Positions 11,651 through 19,880 of a stretch of 64,000 nucleotides of DNA are shown here, piece after piece. The DNA is from Paracoccaceae bacterium (lineage in GTDB: Bacteria > Pseudomonadota > Alphaproteobacteria > Rhodobacterales > Rhodobacteraceae). The stretch spans positions 124,001-188,000 of the forward strand of contig JAMWZC010000008.1 of NCBI GenBank assembly GCA_024304985.1, given 5' to 3'. The notes beneath the pieces are model-generated. The model did no database searches, was not told where the DNA came from, and saw only the letters and a list, made by a program, of their open reading frames with translations. A program made the translations under genes and the position numbers. Positions within the stretch are counted from its first letter, which is position 1. Each line of letters begins with the position of its first letter.

Positions 11651-11700
11651 TTGGCAAACCTAGGCAATAAATGCATAGTTATGCACGAAGCGCTTGCCAA
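11651..11700. repeat. Nested inverted repeat just downstream of tRNA-Gly
   Basis: An outer pair TTGGCAA (11651-11657) and TTGCCAA (11694-11700) brackets an inner perfect palindrome TGCATA-GT-TATGCA (11672-11685). The block lies 13 bases past the tRNA 3' end and before the AT-rich HsdR-N-like gene. It could be a recombination or protein-binding site, or a hairpin involved in tRNA 3' processing. There is no T-tract, so it is not a standard terminator. Confidence 0.5.
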
Positions 11701-11752
11701 CCATCGCTGCATCCTCCAAATATTTCTATCATAACGAGTGCTGGAGGGTGAT

Positions 11753-12817
11753 TTGGATTTTTCGCAGCGTATTCAGGATGTGGCAAACCGGTCAAGGCAA
11801 GCATCACAGATCGCATTGACAGAAGAGGCAACAAAAACTTCGGTTGTGCTACCTTTTCTGCGAGCCTTGGGTTTTGACGTTTTCAGCCTTGACGAAGTAG
11901 TACCGGAGTTCATTGCGGACGTAGGTATAAAAAAAGGCGAGAAGATAGACTTCGCCCTCAAAATAGGAGGAAAGCCGGCTATTCTGGTGGAAGTAAAGCC
12001 CATCAGCATGTCGTTGGGCAACGCCCAGTACAGCCAGCTTTTTCGCTACTTTTCGACTGTAGAGGCTCGCCTCGCGATACTGATAAACGGTCGCGAAATA
12101 TGGTTTTTCTCTGATATTGATGAGAAGAACAGGATGGACAAGAAGCCCTTCTTTGTCTTCGATCTGCAAAACTATGACGAAAGACAAGTTGCTGAGCTAG
12201 CCCGATTTCAGAAGTCCAACTTTGACATTGAGAACATTCTTGAAGCAGCTTCAAACCTGAAATACGTCAAAGCCGCCGCTGCGGAGTTCTCGAAACAACT
12301 GGCGTCACCAGATGACGAGTTCGTTCGTTTCATAGGTCGTCAAATCTACGACGGAACCATGACAAAGGCCGCTGTCGAAATGTTGCGCCCGGCCATTCAA
12401 TCCGCATTGGATGAAGTAATCAGAAACCGGATTCAAGAACGCCTCAATGTAACTTTTGGCAAAGATGCACATACCCAAGAAGCATCAGAGAAGGTGGCTT
12501 CACTGGAACATCCGGAAGGGTCTGACATCGTCACGACGCCTGACGAAATTCAAGCCTTCATGATTGTTCGAGCAATAGGGTCAAAGATAGCACCAGTGGG
12601 ACGTATCACGATGCGAGACGCAAAATCGTGGTGCAGTATCTTCATGGATGACAACAACAGGAAACCAATCTGCCGTCTCTACTTCAACGGAAAAAGTTCA
12701 AAGTCGATCGGCATTTTCGGTTCTGACAAAAGCGAAACCAAGTTTCAGATCGACGATTTATCCGAAATATTCAAGTATTCCGAAGCCATAGAGGACACGG
12801 TGAGGGGCTACGTCTAG
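11753..12817 (+). CDS. Type I restriction HsdR-N-like nuclease-fold protein, AT-rich and stand-alone
   Basis: 354 residues if translation starts at the TTG at 11753, which follows GGAGGG (11743-11748) and gives the family N-terminus MDFSQRIQDV. A GTG five codons upstream is the alternative, but it would place the ribosome site inside the gene. The N-terminal domain has the PD-(D/E)xK pattern Asp66...Glu80-x-Lys82 (KIDFALKIGGKP then LVEVKP) of HSDR_N proteins. The C-terminal part (about 285-350, DDNNRKPICRLYFN) is the second domain of this widespread ~360-residue family annotated as type I restriction endonuclease. No HsdM/HsdS or helicase lies nearby, so it is not a complete restriction system. 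Codon use and base composition are clearly more AT-rich than in flanking genes, suggesting acquisition beside tRNA-Gly. DNA cleavage is not proven. Confidence 0.82.
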   Translation: MDFSQRIQDVANRSRQASQIALTEEATKTSVVLPFLRALGFDVFSLDEVVPEFIADVGIKKGEKIDFALKIGGKPAILVEVKPISMSLGNAQYSQLFRYFSTVEARLAILINGREIWFFSDIDEKNRMDKKPFFVFDLQNYDERQVAELARFQKSNFDIENILEAASNLKYVKAAAAEFSKQLASPDDEFVRFIGRQIYDGTMTKAAVEMLRPAIQSALDEVIRNRIQERLNVTFGKDAHTQEASEKVASLEHPEGSDIVTTPDEIQAFMIVRAIGSKIAPVGRITMRDAKSWCSIFMDDNNRKPICRLYFNGKSSKSIGIFGSDKSETKFQIDDLSEIFKYSEAIEDTVRGYV

Positions 12818-12861
12818 AGTTGCCCGCCCTTGGCATCCCCCGCCACGCGGCCTAAGAAGGG

Positions 12862-13962
12862 GTGATAGACGCTGCACCAAAGGTCCCTGCCCTGACCATC
12901 GCCTCCATCCTAACGACGATCCTTGTGCTGGCGACCGGTGCTGCGGGCGGGCTTCTGGCCAGTCAGACCGTCTTGCCCCTGCCCTATATGCTGGGCAGCC
13001 TGATCGCCACGGCGCTGCTGTCCGGCGTGATCGGGTACCGCTTTCCCAGCGGATACAGGTTTCCCCAAAGCATCCGGCTGGTCTTTCTGGCGGTGATCGG
13101 TGTGATGATCGGCGCGCAGGTCACGCCGGATCTGGCGGCCATGGTGCCATCCCTGATGGTCAGTTTCGCGGCCCTGACCCTGTTCGTGGGGCTGGCCCAT
13201 GCGGGCAACTATGCCATCTTCCGCAAACTGGGTGGCTATGATCAGCCGACCGCCTTTTACAGCGCCACCCCCGGCGGGCTGATGGAAAGCATCGCCATGG
13301 GCGAGGAGGCGGGCGCGGATATCGCCGTCCTGACAATGCAGCAATTCCTGCGTATCGTGCTGGTGATCTCGCTTCTGCCCATCGGCCTGTCGCTCTGGCT
13401 GGGCGCCCCCGTGGGCAGCGCGGGCGGCATGACGCTGGCGCGCGCCGATGTGGATCTGACGCAACTGCCCGTGGTGGTGGCCGTGGGTCTGCTGGGTCTG
13501 GGGATCGGCAAATGGCTGCATCTGCCTGCAGGGCAGTTGACCGGGCCCTTGTTCGTGGCTGCGGCCGTCAGCCTCAGCGGTCTGGTGCCGCTCGACATGC
13601 CGCAATGGCTGATCAACGAGGCGCAGATCGTGATCGGGGCCAGTCTGGGCATGCGCTTTGGCGGGCTCAAGGGCCGCGCCCTGATGAAGGGCATCTGGCT
13701 GGGTCTGGCCTCGGTCGCCTTCATGATGCTGGTGGCGCTGGTCCTGGTCGCGCTGGTCCACCGCATGACCGGCGCGCCCTTCGACACGTTGCTGATCAGC
13801 TTCGCCCCCGGAGGCGTCACCGAAATGGCGCTGATCGCCCTCAGCCTGCAAGCCAACCCGGCACTTGTGACGGCGCATCACATCTATCGCATCATCCTCA
13901 CGGTGATCGAGATGTCGGTGATCCAGCGGGTCCGCCGTCGCCGCGCCCCACGCGGACTTTGA
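12862..13962 (+). CDS. AbrB-family (duplicated AbrB domain) membrane protein
   Basis: 366 residues with about ten hydrophobic segments in two homologous halves. Each half contains the PGG signature of this family (YSATPGGLMES at ~135 and FAPGGVTEMALIALSL near the C-terminus). The family (COG3180) is often named AbrB or putative ammonia monooxygenase, but its members are integral membrane proteins of unproven function. The start is uncertain: the GTG at 12862 lies only one base past AAGAAGG, and no better in-frame ATG occurs before the first membrane segment. Composition returns to GC-rich here, marking the right edge of the AT-rich block. A downstream SDR gene follows in the same direction after 59 bases. 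Confidence 0.8.
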   Translation: MIDAAPKVPALTIASILTTILVLATGAAGGLLASQTVLPLPYMLGSLIATALLSGVIGYRFPSGYRFPQSIRLVFLAVIGVMIGAQVTPDLAAMVPSLMVSFAALTLFVGLAHAGNYAIFRKLGGYDQPTAFYSATPGGLMESIAMGEEAGADIAVLTMQQFLRIVLVISLLPIGLSLWLGAPVGSAGGMTLARADVDLTQLPVVVAVGLLGLGIGKWLHLPAGQLTGPLFVAAAVSLSGLVPLDMPQWLINEAQIVIGASLGMRFGGLKGRALMKGIWLGLASVAFMMLVALVLVALVHRMTGAPFDTLLISFAPGGVTEMALIALSLQANPALVTAHHIYRIILTVIEMSVIQRVRRRRAPRGL

Positions 13963-14021
13963 CACTGTCGCTTGGCGAGAGTAACTGAACCCATGTTCAA
14001 TTCAAAGGGAAGAGGGCTTTC

Positions 14022-14777
14022 ATGTTGATGCAAGATACCGCCGCCGTGATCACGGGTGGCGCCTCGGGTCTGGGTGAGGCGACGGCTCGCCTGTTCCGCG
14101 CCAGCGGCGCGCAGGTCACGATCCTGGACCGCGACACCGCACGTGGCGAGGCTGTCGCCGCCGAGATCGGGGCGCATTTCGTGACGACCGATGTCACCAG
14201 CGAGGACTCGGTCAAGGCCGCCATCGCCCATGCCGTGGCCAAGATGGGCAAGATCAACGCCGCCATCAATTGCGCGGGCATCGGCACGGCGGAAAAGACG
14301 CTGGGCAAGGAAGGCCCGCACAGCCTTGACCATTACAACCGCGTGATCGGCATCAACCTTGTGGGCACCTTCAACGTGGCTCGTCTGGCTGCGGCCGAAA
14401 TGGCCAAGAATGACCCGTCCGAGGATGGCCAGCGCGGCGTGATCGTCAATACCGCTTCGGTTGCAGCCTTTGACGGGCAGAAGGGCCAGGTGGCCTATGC
14501 CTCGTCCAAGGCGGGGATCGCGGGCATGTCGCTGCCCATGGCGCGGGATCTGTCGCGCGAGGGTATCCGCGTCATGGCGATTGCCCCCGGCATCTTTCTG
14601 ACTCCGATGCTGATGGGACTGCCGCAGGCTGTGCAGGACCAACTGGCCGAGGATGTGATCTGCCCCCGCCGCCTTGGCCGACCGGAGGAATACGCATCGC
14701 TGGCCCGTTTCATCGTCGAGTCGGGCTATCTGAACGGGGAAACGATCCGCATCGACGGTGCCCTGCGGATGCGGTGA
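14022..14777 (+). CDS. SDR dehydrogenase, 3-hydroxyacyl-CoA dehydrogenase type 2-like
   Basis: 251 residues of the classical short-chain dehydrogenase family. The NAD-binding GGASGLG motif is at 12-18, NCAG at ~83, and the catalytic set is Ser146, Tyr159 and Lys163 (YASSK). Asp36 in TILDRDT after beta-2 points to NAD(H). The overall sequence, including the [29 protein letters not shown] end, resembles HSD17B10-type (2-methyl-)3-hydroxyacyl-CoA dehydrogenases used in fatty-acid and isoleucine breakdown. The first ATG has GGGAAGAGGG upstream; Met3 is an alternative. A strong hairpin terminator follows, so it is probably the last gene of its transcript. Confidence 0.88.
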   Translation: MLMQDTAAVITGGASGLGEATARLFRASGAQVTILDRDTARGEAVAAEIGAHFVTTDVTSEDSVKAAIAHAVAKMGKINAAINCAGIGTAEKTLGKEGPHSLDHYNRVIGINLVGTFNVARLAAAEMAKNDPSEDGQRGVIVNTASVAAFDGQKGQVAYASSKAGIAGMSLPMARDLSREGIRVMAIAPGIFLTPMLMGLPQAVQDQLAEDVICPRRLGRPEEYASLARFIVESGYLNGETIRIDGALRMR

Positions 14778-14807
14778 GCATTGCCGCGCAAGACAATGGC
14801 ATAAAAG

Positions 14808-14834
14808 AAAACGGCGGGCAGGTCCCGCCGTTTT
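14808..14834. terminator. Bidirectional rho-independent terminator
   Basis: A perfect 11-bp stem AAAACGGCGGG / CCCGCCGTTTT with a five-base loop (CAGGT). The flanking A and T runs let it work on both strands. It lies between the convergent SDR and PaiB-like genes. Confidence 0.9.
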
Positions 14835-14846
14835 GCCATCCCCCTG

Positions 14847-15470
14847 TCAGTCGGCGCTGTCGCGCCGCATCCGGGCCGCCATCGCATCCAGACCGCGCGC
14901 CTCGAACGATCCGACGACCCCCGCATGATCCACCGCCTCGCGGTTCTGGCTGAGCTTGGCCTTGGCGGTGATGCCGGTGATGTCGATGCGGAAGGCCACG
15001 ATCGCGGCCAGCATGCCGTCCATGTAATCCCGCGGCGCATCGGCCATCCGCCAGCCGGCATCGCCGTTCATCGCGCGTTCATGATCCCGCGTCAGCCGCC
15101 CCACCACGGCGCGCTTGACCTTGTCGTCATGCTGAAAGCTGATCCGTCCGGCCACATGCACCACCTGATAGTTCCAGGTCGGCACATGGCGGTGATGCGC
15201 GGCCTTGGTCGGATAGAGATTGGGCGAGACATAGCCATCCTGCCCCCGAAAGATCGCCAGCACAGGCGTGCCGTCGGACATGATCCGGTGCATGTCATTA
15301 TTCAGCGCCACATGGCCGATCAGCGCCGTCTCACCCTCGGCCATGACGGGGATATGGTTGGCCACCAACCCCTGATCCGTCTGCGCGACAATCGCGGCCA
15401 GGGGAAAGGCAGCGATCAGCCCCGCCACTTCGGCGGGATCTGTTTCGCGGAAATGATCAGGCAAATACAT
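14847..15470 (-). CDS. PaiB-like FMN-binding negative transcriptional regulator family protein
   Basis: 207 residues matching the PaiB family (split-barrel FMN-binding fold): MYLPDHF at the N-terminus, FRGQDGYVSPNLYP near 75-90, and the signature HVPTWNYQVVHVAGR near 95-110. The family was named from Bacillus PaiB, reported as a negative regulator of sporulation and protease genes, but most proteobacterial members are uncharacterised and could be flavin-binding enzymes. No DNA-binding domain is visible. It lies 42 bases downstream of uup in the same direction and ends at the bidirectional terminator. Confidence 0.85.
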   Translation of the reverse strand: MYLPDHFRETDPAEVAGLIAAFPLAAIVAQTDQGLVANHIPVMAEGETALIGHVALNNDMHRIMSDGTPVLAIFRGQDGYVSPNLYPTKAAHHRHVPTWNYQVVHVAGRISFQHDDKVKRAVVGRLTRDHERAMNGDAGWRMADAPRDYMDGMLAAIVAFRIDITGITAKAKLSQNREAVDHAGVVGSFEARGLDAMAARMRRDSAD

Positions 15471-15512
15471 GGGCTTGTCCTCCGTTCGTCACGCGGGAGA
15501 CGGGCCCCGCCC

Positions 15513-17345
15513 TTACCCTTCGGCCTTGGCTTCCAGTTCCAGCCATTCTTCCTCGGCCGCGGCCAGCGCCTTCTGGCGTTCCACCAGAGCCTCGGTGCCC
15601 TTGCGGAATTTGACCGGGTCCTTGGTGAACAGATCGGGTGCATCCAGAAACTGTTCCAGCTTGGTGATCTCGGCTTCCAGCGTGGCGATGATGCCGGGCA
15701 GCGCGTCCAGCCGGTGCTTCTCGGTGAAGGACAGCTTTACACGGCCCGCAGGCTTGGCCGCAGGTTGCGGCACCTTTTCGGGCGCTTTCCGCTTGCCGTC
15801 ATAGCTGACCGAGTTCCAGTCCGCGGCCCCGCCCTTTTCGGCGCGCTGCGCCTGATAATCCGACCAGCCGCCCGCATAGACCGTGGCGCGCCCGTCGCCT
15901 TCCATCGCGATAGTGGTCGCGGCCACGCGGTCCAGAAAATCACGGTCATGGCTGACCAGCAGCACGGTGCCGTCGTAATCGTCCAGCAATTCCTGCAACA
16001 GATCCAGCGTTTCGATATCCAGATCGTTGGTAGGTTCGTCCAGCACCAGAAGGTTGCTTTCCTTGGCCATCAGCTTGGCCAGCAAGAGCCGCGCCTTCTC
16101 GCCACCGGAAAGGCTGCGCACGGGTGCCCGCGCCTGCCGCTCGTCGAACAGGAAATCCTTGAGATACCCGATCACATGGCGCGGTTGCCCTCGCACCAAG
16201 ACCTGATCCGCCTTGCCGGACACCCGCATCTCGGGATCGCCGGTCAGGCTGTCCCAGAGGCTCATCTCGGGGTCCAGTTGCGCGCGCGCCTGATCGAACA
16301 CGGCGGGCAGCAGGTTTGTGCCAAGGCTGATCGTGCCGCTGTCAGGGGCTTCCTGCCCCATCAGCATCCTGAGCAGCGTGGTCTTGCCCACGCCATTGGG
16401 GCCGACAAAGGCCACCCGGTCGCCGCGCTGGATCTTGATCGAGAAGTCCCGCAAGATCACCTTGCCATCATATGCTTTTGAAATTCCTTCGGCTTCCGCG
16501 ACCTTCTTGCCGGATTTCGCACCCGATTCCAGCGCCATCGCCGCCGTGCCCTGACGGCGGATCTGGCTGGACCGTTCGGCGCGCAACTCTTGCAGGGCGC
16601 GCAAGCGGCCTTGGTTGCGTTTGCGCCGCGCACTGATGCCCTCGACCGCCCAACGCCCCTCGGCCTTGATCTTGCGGTCCATCTTGTGGCGCTGCATGTC
16701 TTCTTCGTCCCAGACCTTGTCGCGCCACGCCTCGAACCCGTCGAAACCGGTTTCCTGACGGCGCACCGCCCCCCGGTCGATCCAGAGGGTCGCGCGGGTC
16801 AAGGCCCGCAGGAAGGCGCGGTCGTGGCTGATCAGGACAAAGGCCGCACGTGTGTTGGACAATTCCGCCTCAAGCCATGCGATGGCCTCGATATCCAGAT
16901 GGTTGGTCGGCTCGTCCAGCAGCATCAGCTCGGGGGCCTCGGCCATCAGCTTGGCCAGCGCCGCACGCCGCCGCTCCCCGCCAGAGGCGGTGGCGATGGG
17001 GCGCGCGGGATCAAACTTCAGCCCCTCGCCCGCGATCTCGACCTTGTAGGATTCGGACGGGTCCAGACCGCTGGCGGCATATTCGCCCAGCGTCGTGAAC
17101 CCCTCCATCTGCGGGTCTTGTTCCATATAGCCGACCGTGATGCCCGGCGTGACGACACGGGTTCCCTGATCGGGTTCCACCAGCCCGGCCATGACCTTCA
17201 TCAGCGTGGATTTGCCAGAGCCGTTGCGCCCTACAAGGGCAACCCGGTCCCCCGGCTGGACCACCAGCGAGAGATCGGCAAAAACGGGCTCGCCCCCGAA
17301 GGTCAGCGAGATGTCGGATAACTGCAAAAGGGGTGCGCGTGCCAT
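15513..17345 (-). CDS. uup: ABC-F ATPase Uup
   Basis: 610 residues with two soluble ABC ATPase domains and no membrane segments. Walker A motifs are GRNGSGKST (39-47) and GPNGVGKTT (315-323); signature motifs are SGGER (121-125) and LSGGEKAR (~415); Walker B ends in DEP, with the NHLD and NDLD variants expected for ABC-F. A charged inter-domain linker at ~215-275 and a C-terminal helical coiled-coil tail (~545-605) identify the Uup subgroup, which binds ribosomes and DNA. Uup is implicated in ribosome function and in the stability of repeated DNA. It is followed by the PaiB-like gene and preceded by olsB on the same strand, 48 bases away. Confidence 0.92.
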   Translation of the reverse strand: MARAPLLQLSDISLTFGGEPVFADLSLVVQPGDRVALVGRNGSGKSTLMKVMAGLVEPDQGTRVVTPGITVGYMEQDPQMEGFTTLGEYAASGLDPSESYKVEIAGEGLKFDPARPIATASGGERRRAALAKLMAEAPELMLLDEPTNHLDIEAIAWLEAELSNTRAAFVLISHDRAFLRALTRATLWIDRGAVRRQETGFDGFEAWRDKVWDEEDMQRHKMDRKIKAEGRWAVEGISARRKRNQGRLRALQELRAERSSQIRRQGTAAMALESGAKSGKKVAEAEGISKAYDGKVILRDFSIKIQRGDRVAFVGPNGVGKTTLLRMLMGQEAPDSGTISLGTNLLPAVFDQARAQLDPEMSLWDSLTGDPEMRVSGKADQVLVRGQPRHVIGYLKDFLFDERQARAPVRSLSGGEKARLLLAKLMAKESNLLVLDEPTNDLDIETLDLLQELLDDYDGTVLLVSHDRDFLDRVAATTIAMEGDGRATVYAGGWSDYQAQRAEKGGAADWNSVSYDGKRKAPEKVPQPAAKPAGRVKLSFTEKHRLDALPGIIATLEAEITKLEQFLDAPDLFTKDPVKFRKGTEALVERQKALAAAEEEWLELEAKAEG

Positions 17346-17393
17346 ATGTGCCTGCTATCCATGCGGTGCAGCGCCGTCAAGGTGCCGCCGCTC

Positions 17394-18140
17394 TCAGGCC
17401 AAGACGGCGCGCAGCAGGCGTTTGCGCGCATCGGGTATGGCGCGGATTTCCAATCCGGTGAAGACATGCAGCGTGTTCATCCGGGTGTCGATCACCGCGT
17501 GGTCGCTGACCCAGCCGCCCATCATCAGATAGGTCCGCAGCAAGGGCGGCATCATCTGCAACCCGCGGCGCTTGTCTGGCCTGCGCCGCACCTGCGCGCC
17601 GAACGCAAAGACCTGCGGGGCCTTGATCCCCGGCCGCCATTCCGGCGGGGCCAGATGATCCGCCTTGAGCATGGCGAATGTGTCCAGATAGCGGTCCTGA
17701 TCCGTGCCGCGAAAGGAGGAGCAGCCGAACATCAACGCGATCCCCTGCGCATCCACATGCCGCGTCAGCGCGGCCCAGGCGAGCCGCAGGATATCGGGGT
17801 CGTGCCGGTCGGGATGGATGCAGAAACGCCCGATCTCGATCATCGGGCCGGGAAAGGCGGTCAAGGGGGCAAGATCGTAGTATTGCGCGGAATAGCTGAT
17901 GCCGATCTGTGCGGCTTCCCGGATCTCGAGCAGGCGGAAACATCCGACAAGTTGACCGTCGCGCAGATCCTCGACCAGCACGTGGGTGCACAGGGAATCA
18001 AAGCTGTCGCGGTCCAGAGACGCATCGCTGTCAGGGCTGTCCGGATGAAAGGCAAGTTGCCTGAGCCGCAGCGCCGCCCTGAGGTCATCCTCGGTCGCGG
18101 CGGTGCGGACCCGGTAACATCCCTTGGTCAATGCCAGCAT
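17394..18140 (-). CDS. olsB: L-ornithine N(alpha)-acyltransferase (lyso-ornithine lipid synthase)
   Basis: 248 residues from the ATG at 18140, chosen because GGAGAGG lies just upstream; the frame extends 19 codons more. It is a GNAT-fold acyltransferase related to N-acylhomoserine-lactone synthases. Recognisable OlsB features are EIGRFCIHPD (~115-125), MFGCSSFRGTDQD (~150) and the C-terminal PLLRTYLMMGGWVSDHAV, NTLHVFTGLEI and IPDARKRLL segments. OlsB transfers a 3-hydroxyacyl chain from ACP to ornithine, the first step to phosphorus-free ornithine lipids. The second enzyme, OlsA, is not in this window, as is common in relatives. It is the gene before uup in the minus direction. Confidence 0.88.
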   Translation of the reverse strand: MLALTKGCYRVRTAATEDDLRAALRLRQLAFHPDSPDSDASLDRDSFDSLCTHVLVEDLRDGQLVGCFRLLEIREAAQIGISYSAQYYDLAPLTAFPGPMIEIGRFCIHPDRHDPDILRLAWAALTRHVDAQGIALMFGCSSFRGTDQDRYLDTFAMLKADHLAPPEWRPGIKAPQVFAFGAQVRRRPDKRRGLQMMPPLLRTYLMMGGWVSDHAVIDTRMNTLHVFTGLEIRAIPDARKRLLRAVLA

Positions 18141-18235
18141 CCGGCCTCTCCGCCGCTCATCTGCCACAAGGCTACGATTGGCCTGTCCTGCACGCAAGTG
18201 ATGTCATGGCCGTGACAGCCATGCGGTGCCTTGGG

Positions 18236-18691
18236 TTATTCGAGGAAGTCGCTGGCGCGGAAGCCGCCGATGCTGCCGATCAGACGGCGGATGATCGACT
18301 CGTTGGTGCCGGACGTGCCGGTGATGCGGCGCGAGATGGGCACGACCTGCCCGTCCTCCAGACCGAAGCGTTCGATATTGGTCACGACCCCGGCGGAATC
18401 ATAGCTGATCGCCAGCACCTGACGCTCGACCACCTCGGGCTCCTGCCAGGCGAAGCGGCGGACGCGGCTTTGGACATAATACGTGGCCGTATCGGTGATC
18501 ACGCCCGACATCGCGGGGGCGCCGACAGCTTCCTCGACCGAGGCGCGGGTATCCACGCCGACGGTGATGAGGGCGAGATCCTCGTCATTGGGCACATAGC
18601 CGTGATTGCGGAACTGCGGGCTGCACGCCGACAGGGCCAGAATGCACAGCACCGCCATGGATGTGCCGAACCGGAAACGCTTGCCTGACAT
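18236..18691 (-). CDS. bamE: BamE/SmpA-type outer-membrane assembly lipoprotein
   Basis: 151 residues with a lipoprotein signal (positively charged start, hydrophobic core, lipobox LSAC ending at Cys23). The mature part has the BamE fold: NHGYVPNDEDLALITVGVDTRASVEEAVGAP then a YYVQSRVRRFAWQEPEVVERQVLAISYD beta region. BamE is a small subunit of the beta-barrel assembly complex at the outer membrane. It is transcribed away from yceD, an arrangement typical of Rhodobacteraceae. A CATGGC/GCCATG hairpin lies downstream of the stop but without a T-run. Confidence 0.85.
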   Translation of the reverse strand: MSGKRFRFGTSMAVLCILALSACSPQFRNHGYVPNDEDLALITVGVDTRASVEEAVGAPAMSGVITDTATYYVQSRVRRFAWQEPEVVERQVLAISYDSAGVVTNIERFGLEDGQVVPISRRITGTSGTNESIIRRLIGSIGGFRASDFLE

Positions 18692-18778
18692 CGCTGCCCT
18701 CTTGCCTTGGCCCCTTGTGCCTTCTATCCCGCTTACAGAAGGAATGCCCCCGGTTCAAGAATGGAAGCGTCTGACTGC

Positions 18779-19345
18779 ATGTCCCAATCCCCCGAATCCC
18801 AAGATATCCTGCGCGTGGCCGAGCTGCCCCAGAACCGCGTCACCCCGTTCGAGCTGCGCCCTGCGACTGCAGCGCTGCAGGGGATCGCCGAGGAGATGGG
18901 CCTGCTGGGCCTGCGAAAGCTGGCCTTCAAGGGCACCGTGCGGGCGGAGGGGCGCAGCGACTGGCTGCTGGAGGGCACGTTGGGGGCGACGGTCGTGCAG
19001 CCCTGCGTGGTGACGCTGGACCCGGTGACCACACGGATCGACGTGCCGGTGCGTCGGCTGTATCTGGCCGATCCGACCCCGATCCTGCCCGAGGGCGAGG
19101 AGATCGAGATGCCCGAGGATGACACGGCCGAGCCTTTGGGGGACATCATCGACCTGCAGGGCGTGATGATCGAGGAACTGGCGCTGGCCCTGCCCGCCTG
19201 GCCCCGGTCGGAGGGGGCCGGGATCGGCAGCGTGACGGTGACCGAGCCGGGCCAGACCCCGCTGACCGAGGAGGCGATGAAACCCTTTGCCGGGCTGGCC
19301 GCCCTGCGCGACAAGCTGGGCACGCCTCCCAAGGACGAGGATTGA
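18779..19345 (+). CDS. yceD: YceD/DUF177 family protein
   Basis: 188 residues if started at the ATG at 18779 (MSQSPESQD); an ATG at 18761 is equally possible because neither has a clear ribosome site. The DUF177 core is visible: TLDPVTTRIDVPVRRLYL near 80-95, then acidic residues, then EPLGDIIDLQGVMIEELALALP and a C-terminal PFAGLAALRDKL. YceD is a conserved protein next to rpmF in most bacteria and is linked to 23S rRNA and ribosome assembly. The gene is followed by a 306-base gap rather than directly by rpmF, with a palindrome right after its stop. Confidence 0.85.
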   Translation: MSQSPESQDILRVAELPQNRVTPFELRPATAALQGIAEEMGLLGLRKLAFKGTVRAEGRSDWLLEGTLGATVVQPCVVTLDPVTTRIDVPVRRLYLADPTPILPEGEEIEMPEDDTAEPLGDIIDLQGVMIEELALALPAWPRSEGAGIGSVTVTEPGQTPLTEEAMKPFAGLAALRDKLGTPPKDED

Positions 19346-19359
19346 TGGCGGCGTGGCGG

Positions 19360-19376
19360 TGTCCCATCATGGGACA
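19360..19376. promoter_or_regulatory. 17-bp palindromic operator candidate before rpmF-plsX-fabH
   Basis: TGTCCCAT-C-ATGGGACA is perfectly symmetrical around one base. It lies 15 bases past the yceD stop and about 275 bases before rpmF. The lack of a T-tract argues against a terminator and for a protein-binding site, but the protein is unknown. Confidence 0.45.
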
Positions 19377-19514
19377 ATTTGCAAGCCATTGATTTCCAAC
19401 AGATTGCACAGGCTGCATTAGGGAAATCTTAACGTTTCGACCTTTGCCGGGGGGCCTCTCACGAGGCGGCTGCACCGCCCGGAGGCGACCAAAGGAAGCC
19501 TTGCAAAAATCTGC

Positions 19515-19542
19515 TTGCACACCGGCGGATTCACAGTATTTT
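19515..19542 (+). promoter_or_regulatory. Candidate rpmF promoter
   Basis: TTGCAC (19515-19520), a 16-base spacer and TATTTT (19537-19542). The match to the consensus is partial; the position about 110 bases before rpmF and the AT-rich surroundings support it. Confidence 0.3.
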
Positions 19543-19651
19543 CCGCCGCTCAATCGAATTTAGGGTTGGACACTGCGTCGCCAAGCGAATATGTGCCCCC
19601 AGACCCATGTGAAACAGGGCCGAAAGGCCCCCAGGATATCGAGGTGGCACG

Positions 19652-19858
19652 ATGGCCGTCCAGCAAAACAAAGTCTCCAAGTCGCGCCGCAACAATCGCC
19701 GGGCGCATGACGCACTGGTTGCAGCGAACCCCAATGAATGCTCCAACTGTGGCGAACTGAAGCTTCCGCACCATGTCTGCGGCGCCTGCGGCCATTACGC
19801 CGACCGTGAAGTCGTCGCCATGACCGAGGAAGTCGATCTGGACGAAGACGCGGCGTAA
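19652..19858 (+). CDS. rpmF: Ribosomal protein bL32
   Basis: 68 residues, the normal bL32 length. The N-terminal [20 protein letters not shown] is basic and typical. A zinc-finger-like set CSNCGE...CGACGHY supplies four cysteines. It is part of the large ribosomal subunit. GGATATCGAGGTGG lies upstream of the ATG, and plsX follows after 22 bases, the widely conserved rpmF-plsX-fabH order that links ribosome and fatty-acid synthesis. Confidence 0.98.
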   Translation: MAVQQNKVSKSRRNNRRAHDALVAANPNECSNCGELKLPHHVCGACGHYADREVVAMTEEVDLDEDAA

Positions 19859-19880
19859 GCGTCGAAACCAAGGGGCGCCC

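Larger units (their letters stand above)
19346..19651. other. 306-base regulatory gap between yceD and rpmF
   Basis: No gene is visible. It holds a 17-bp palindrome (19360-19376), the 14-mer TGCAAGCCATTGAT (19380-19393) that recurs upstream of ihfA at 22023, GC hairpins near 19452-19485, a putative promoter (19515-19542) whose spacer and -10 box lie within a CGGCGGA...TCCGCCG inverted repeat, and the rpmF leader. Confidence 0.6.

Noticed and set aside
11565-12861. Duplication of the tRNA-Gly 3' end as an attachment-site pair around the AT-rich gene.
   Set aside because: No repeat of the tRNA 3' sequence was found near 12818-12861, so an att pair cannot be claimed.
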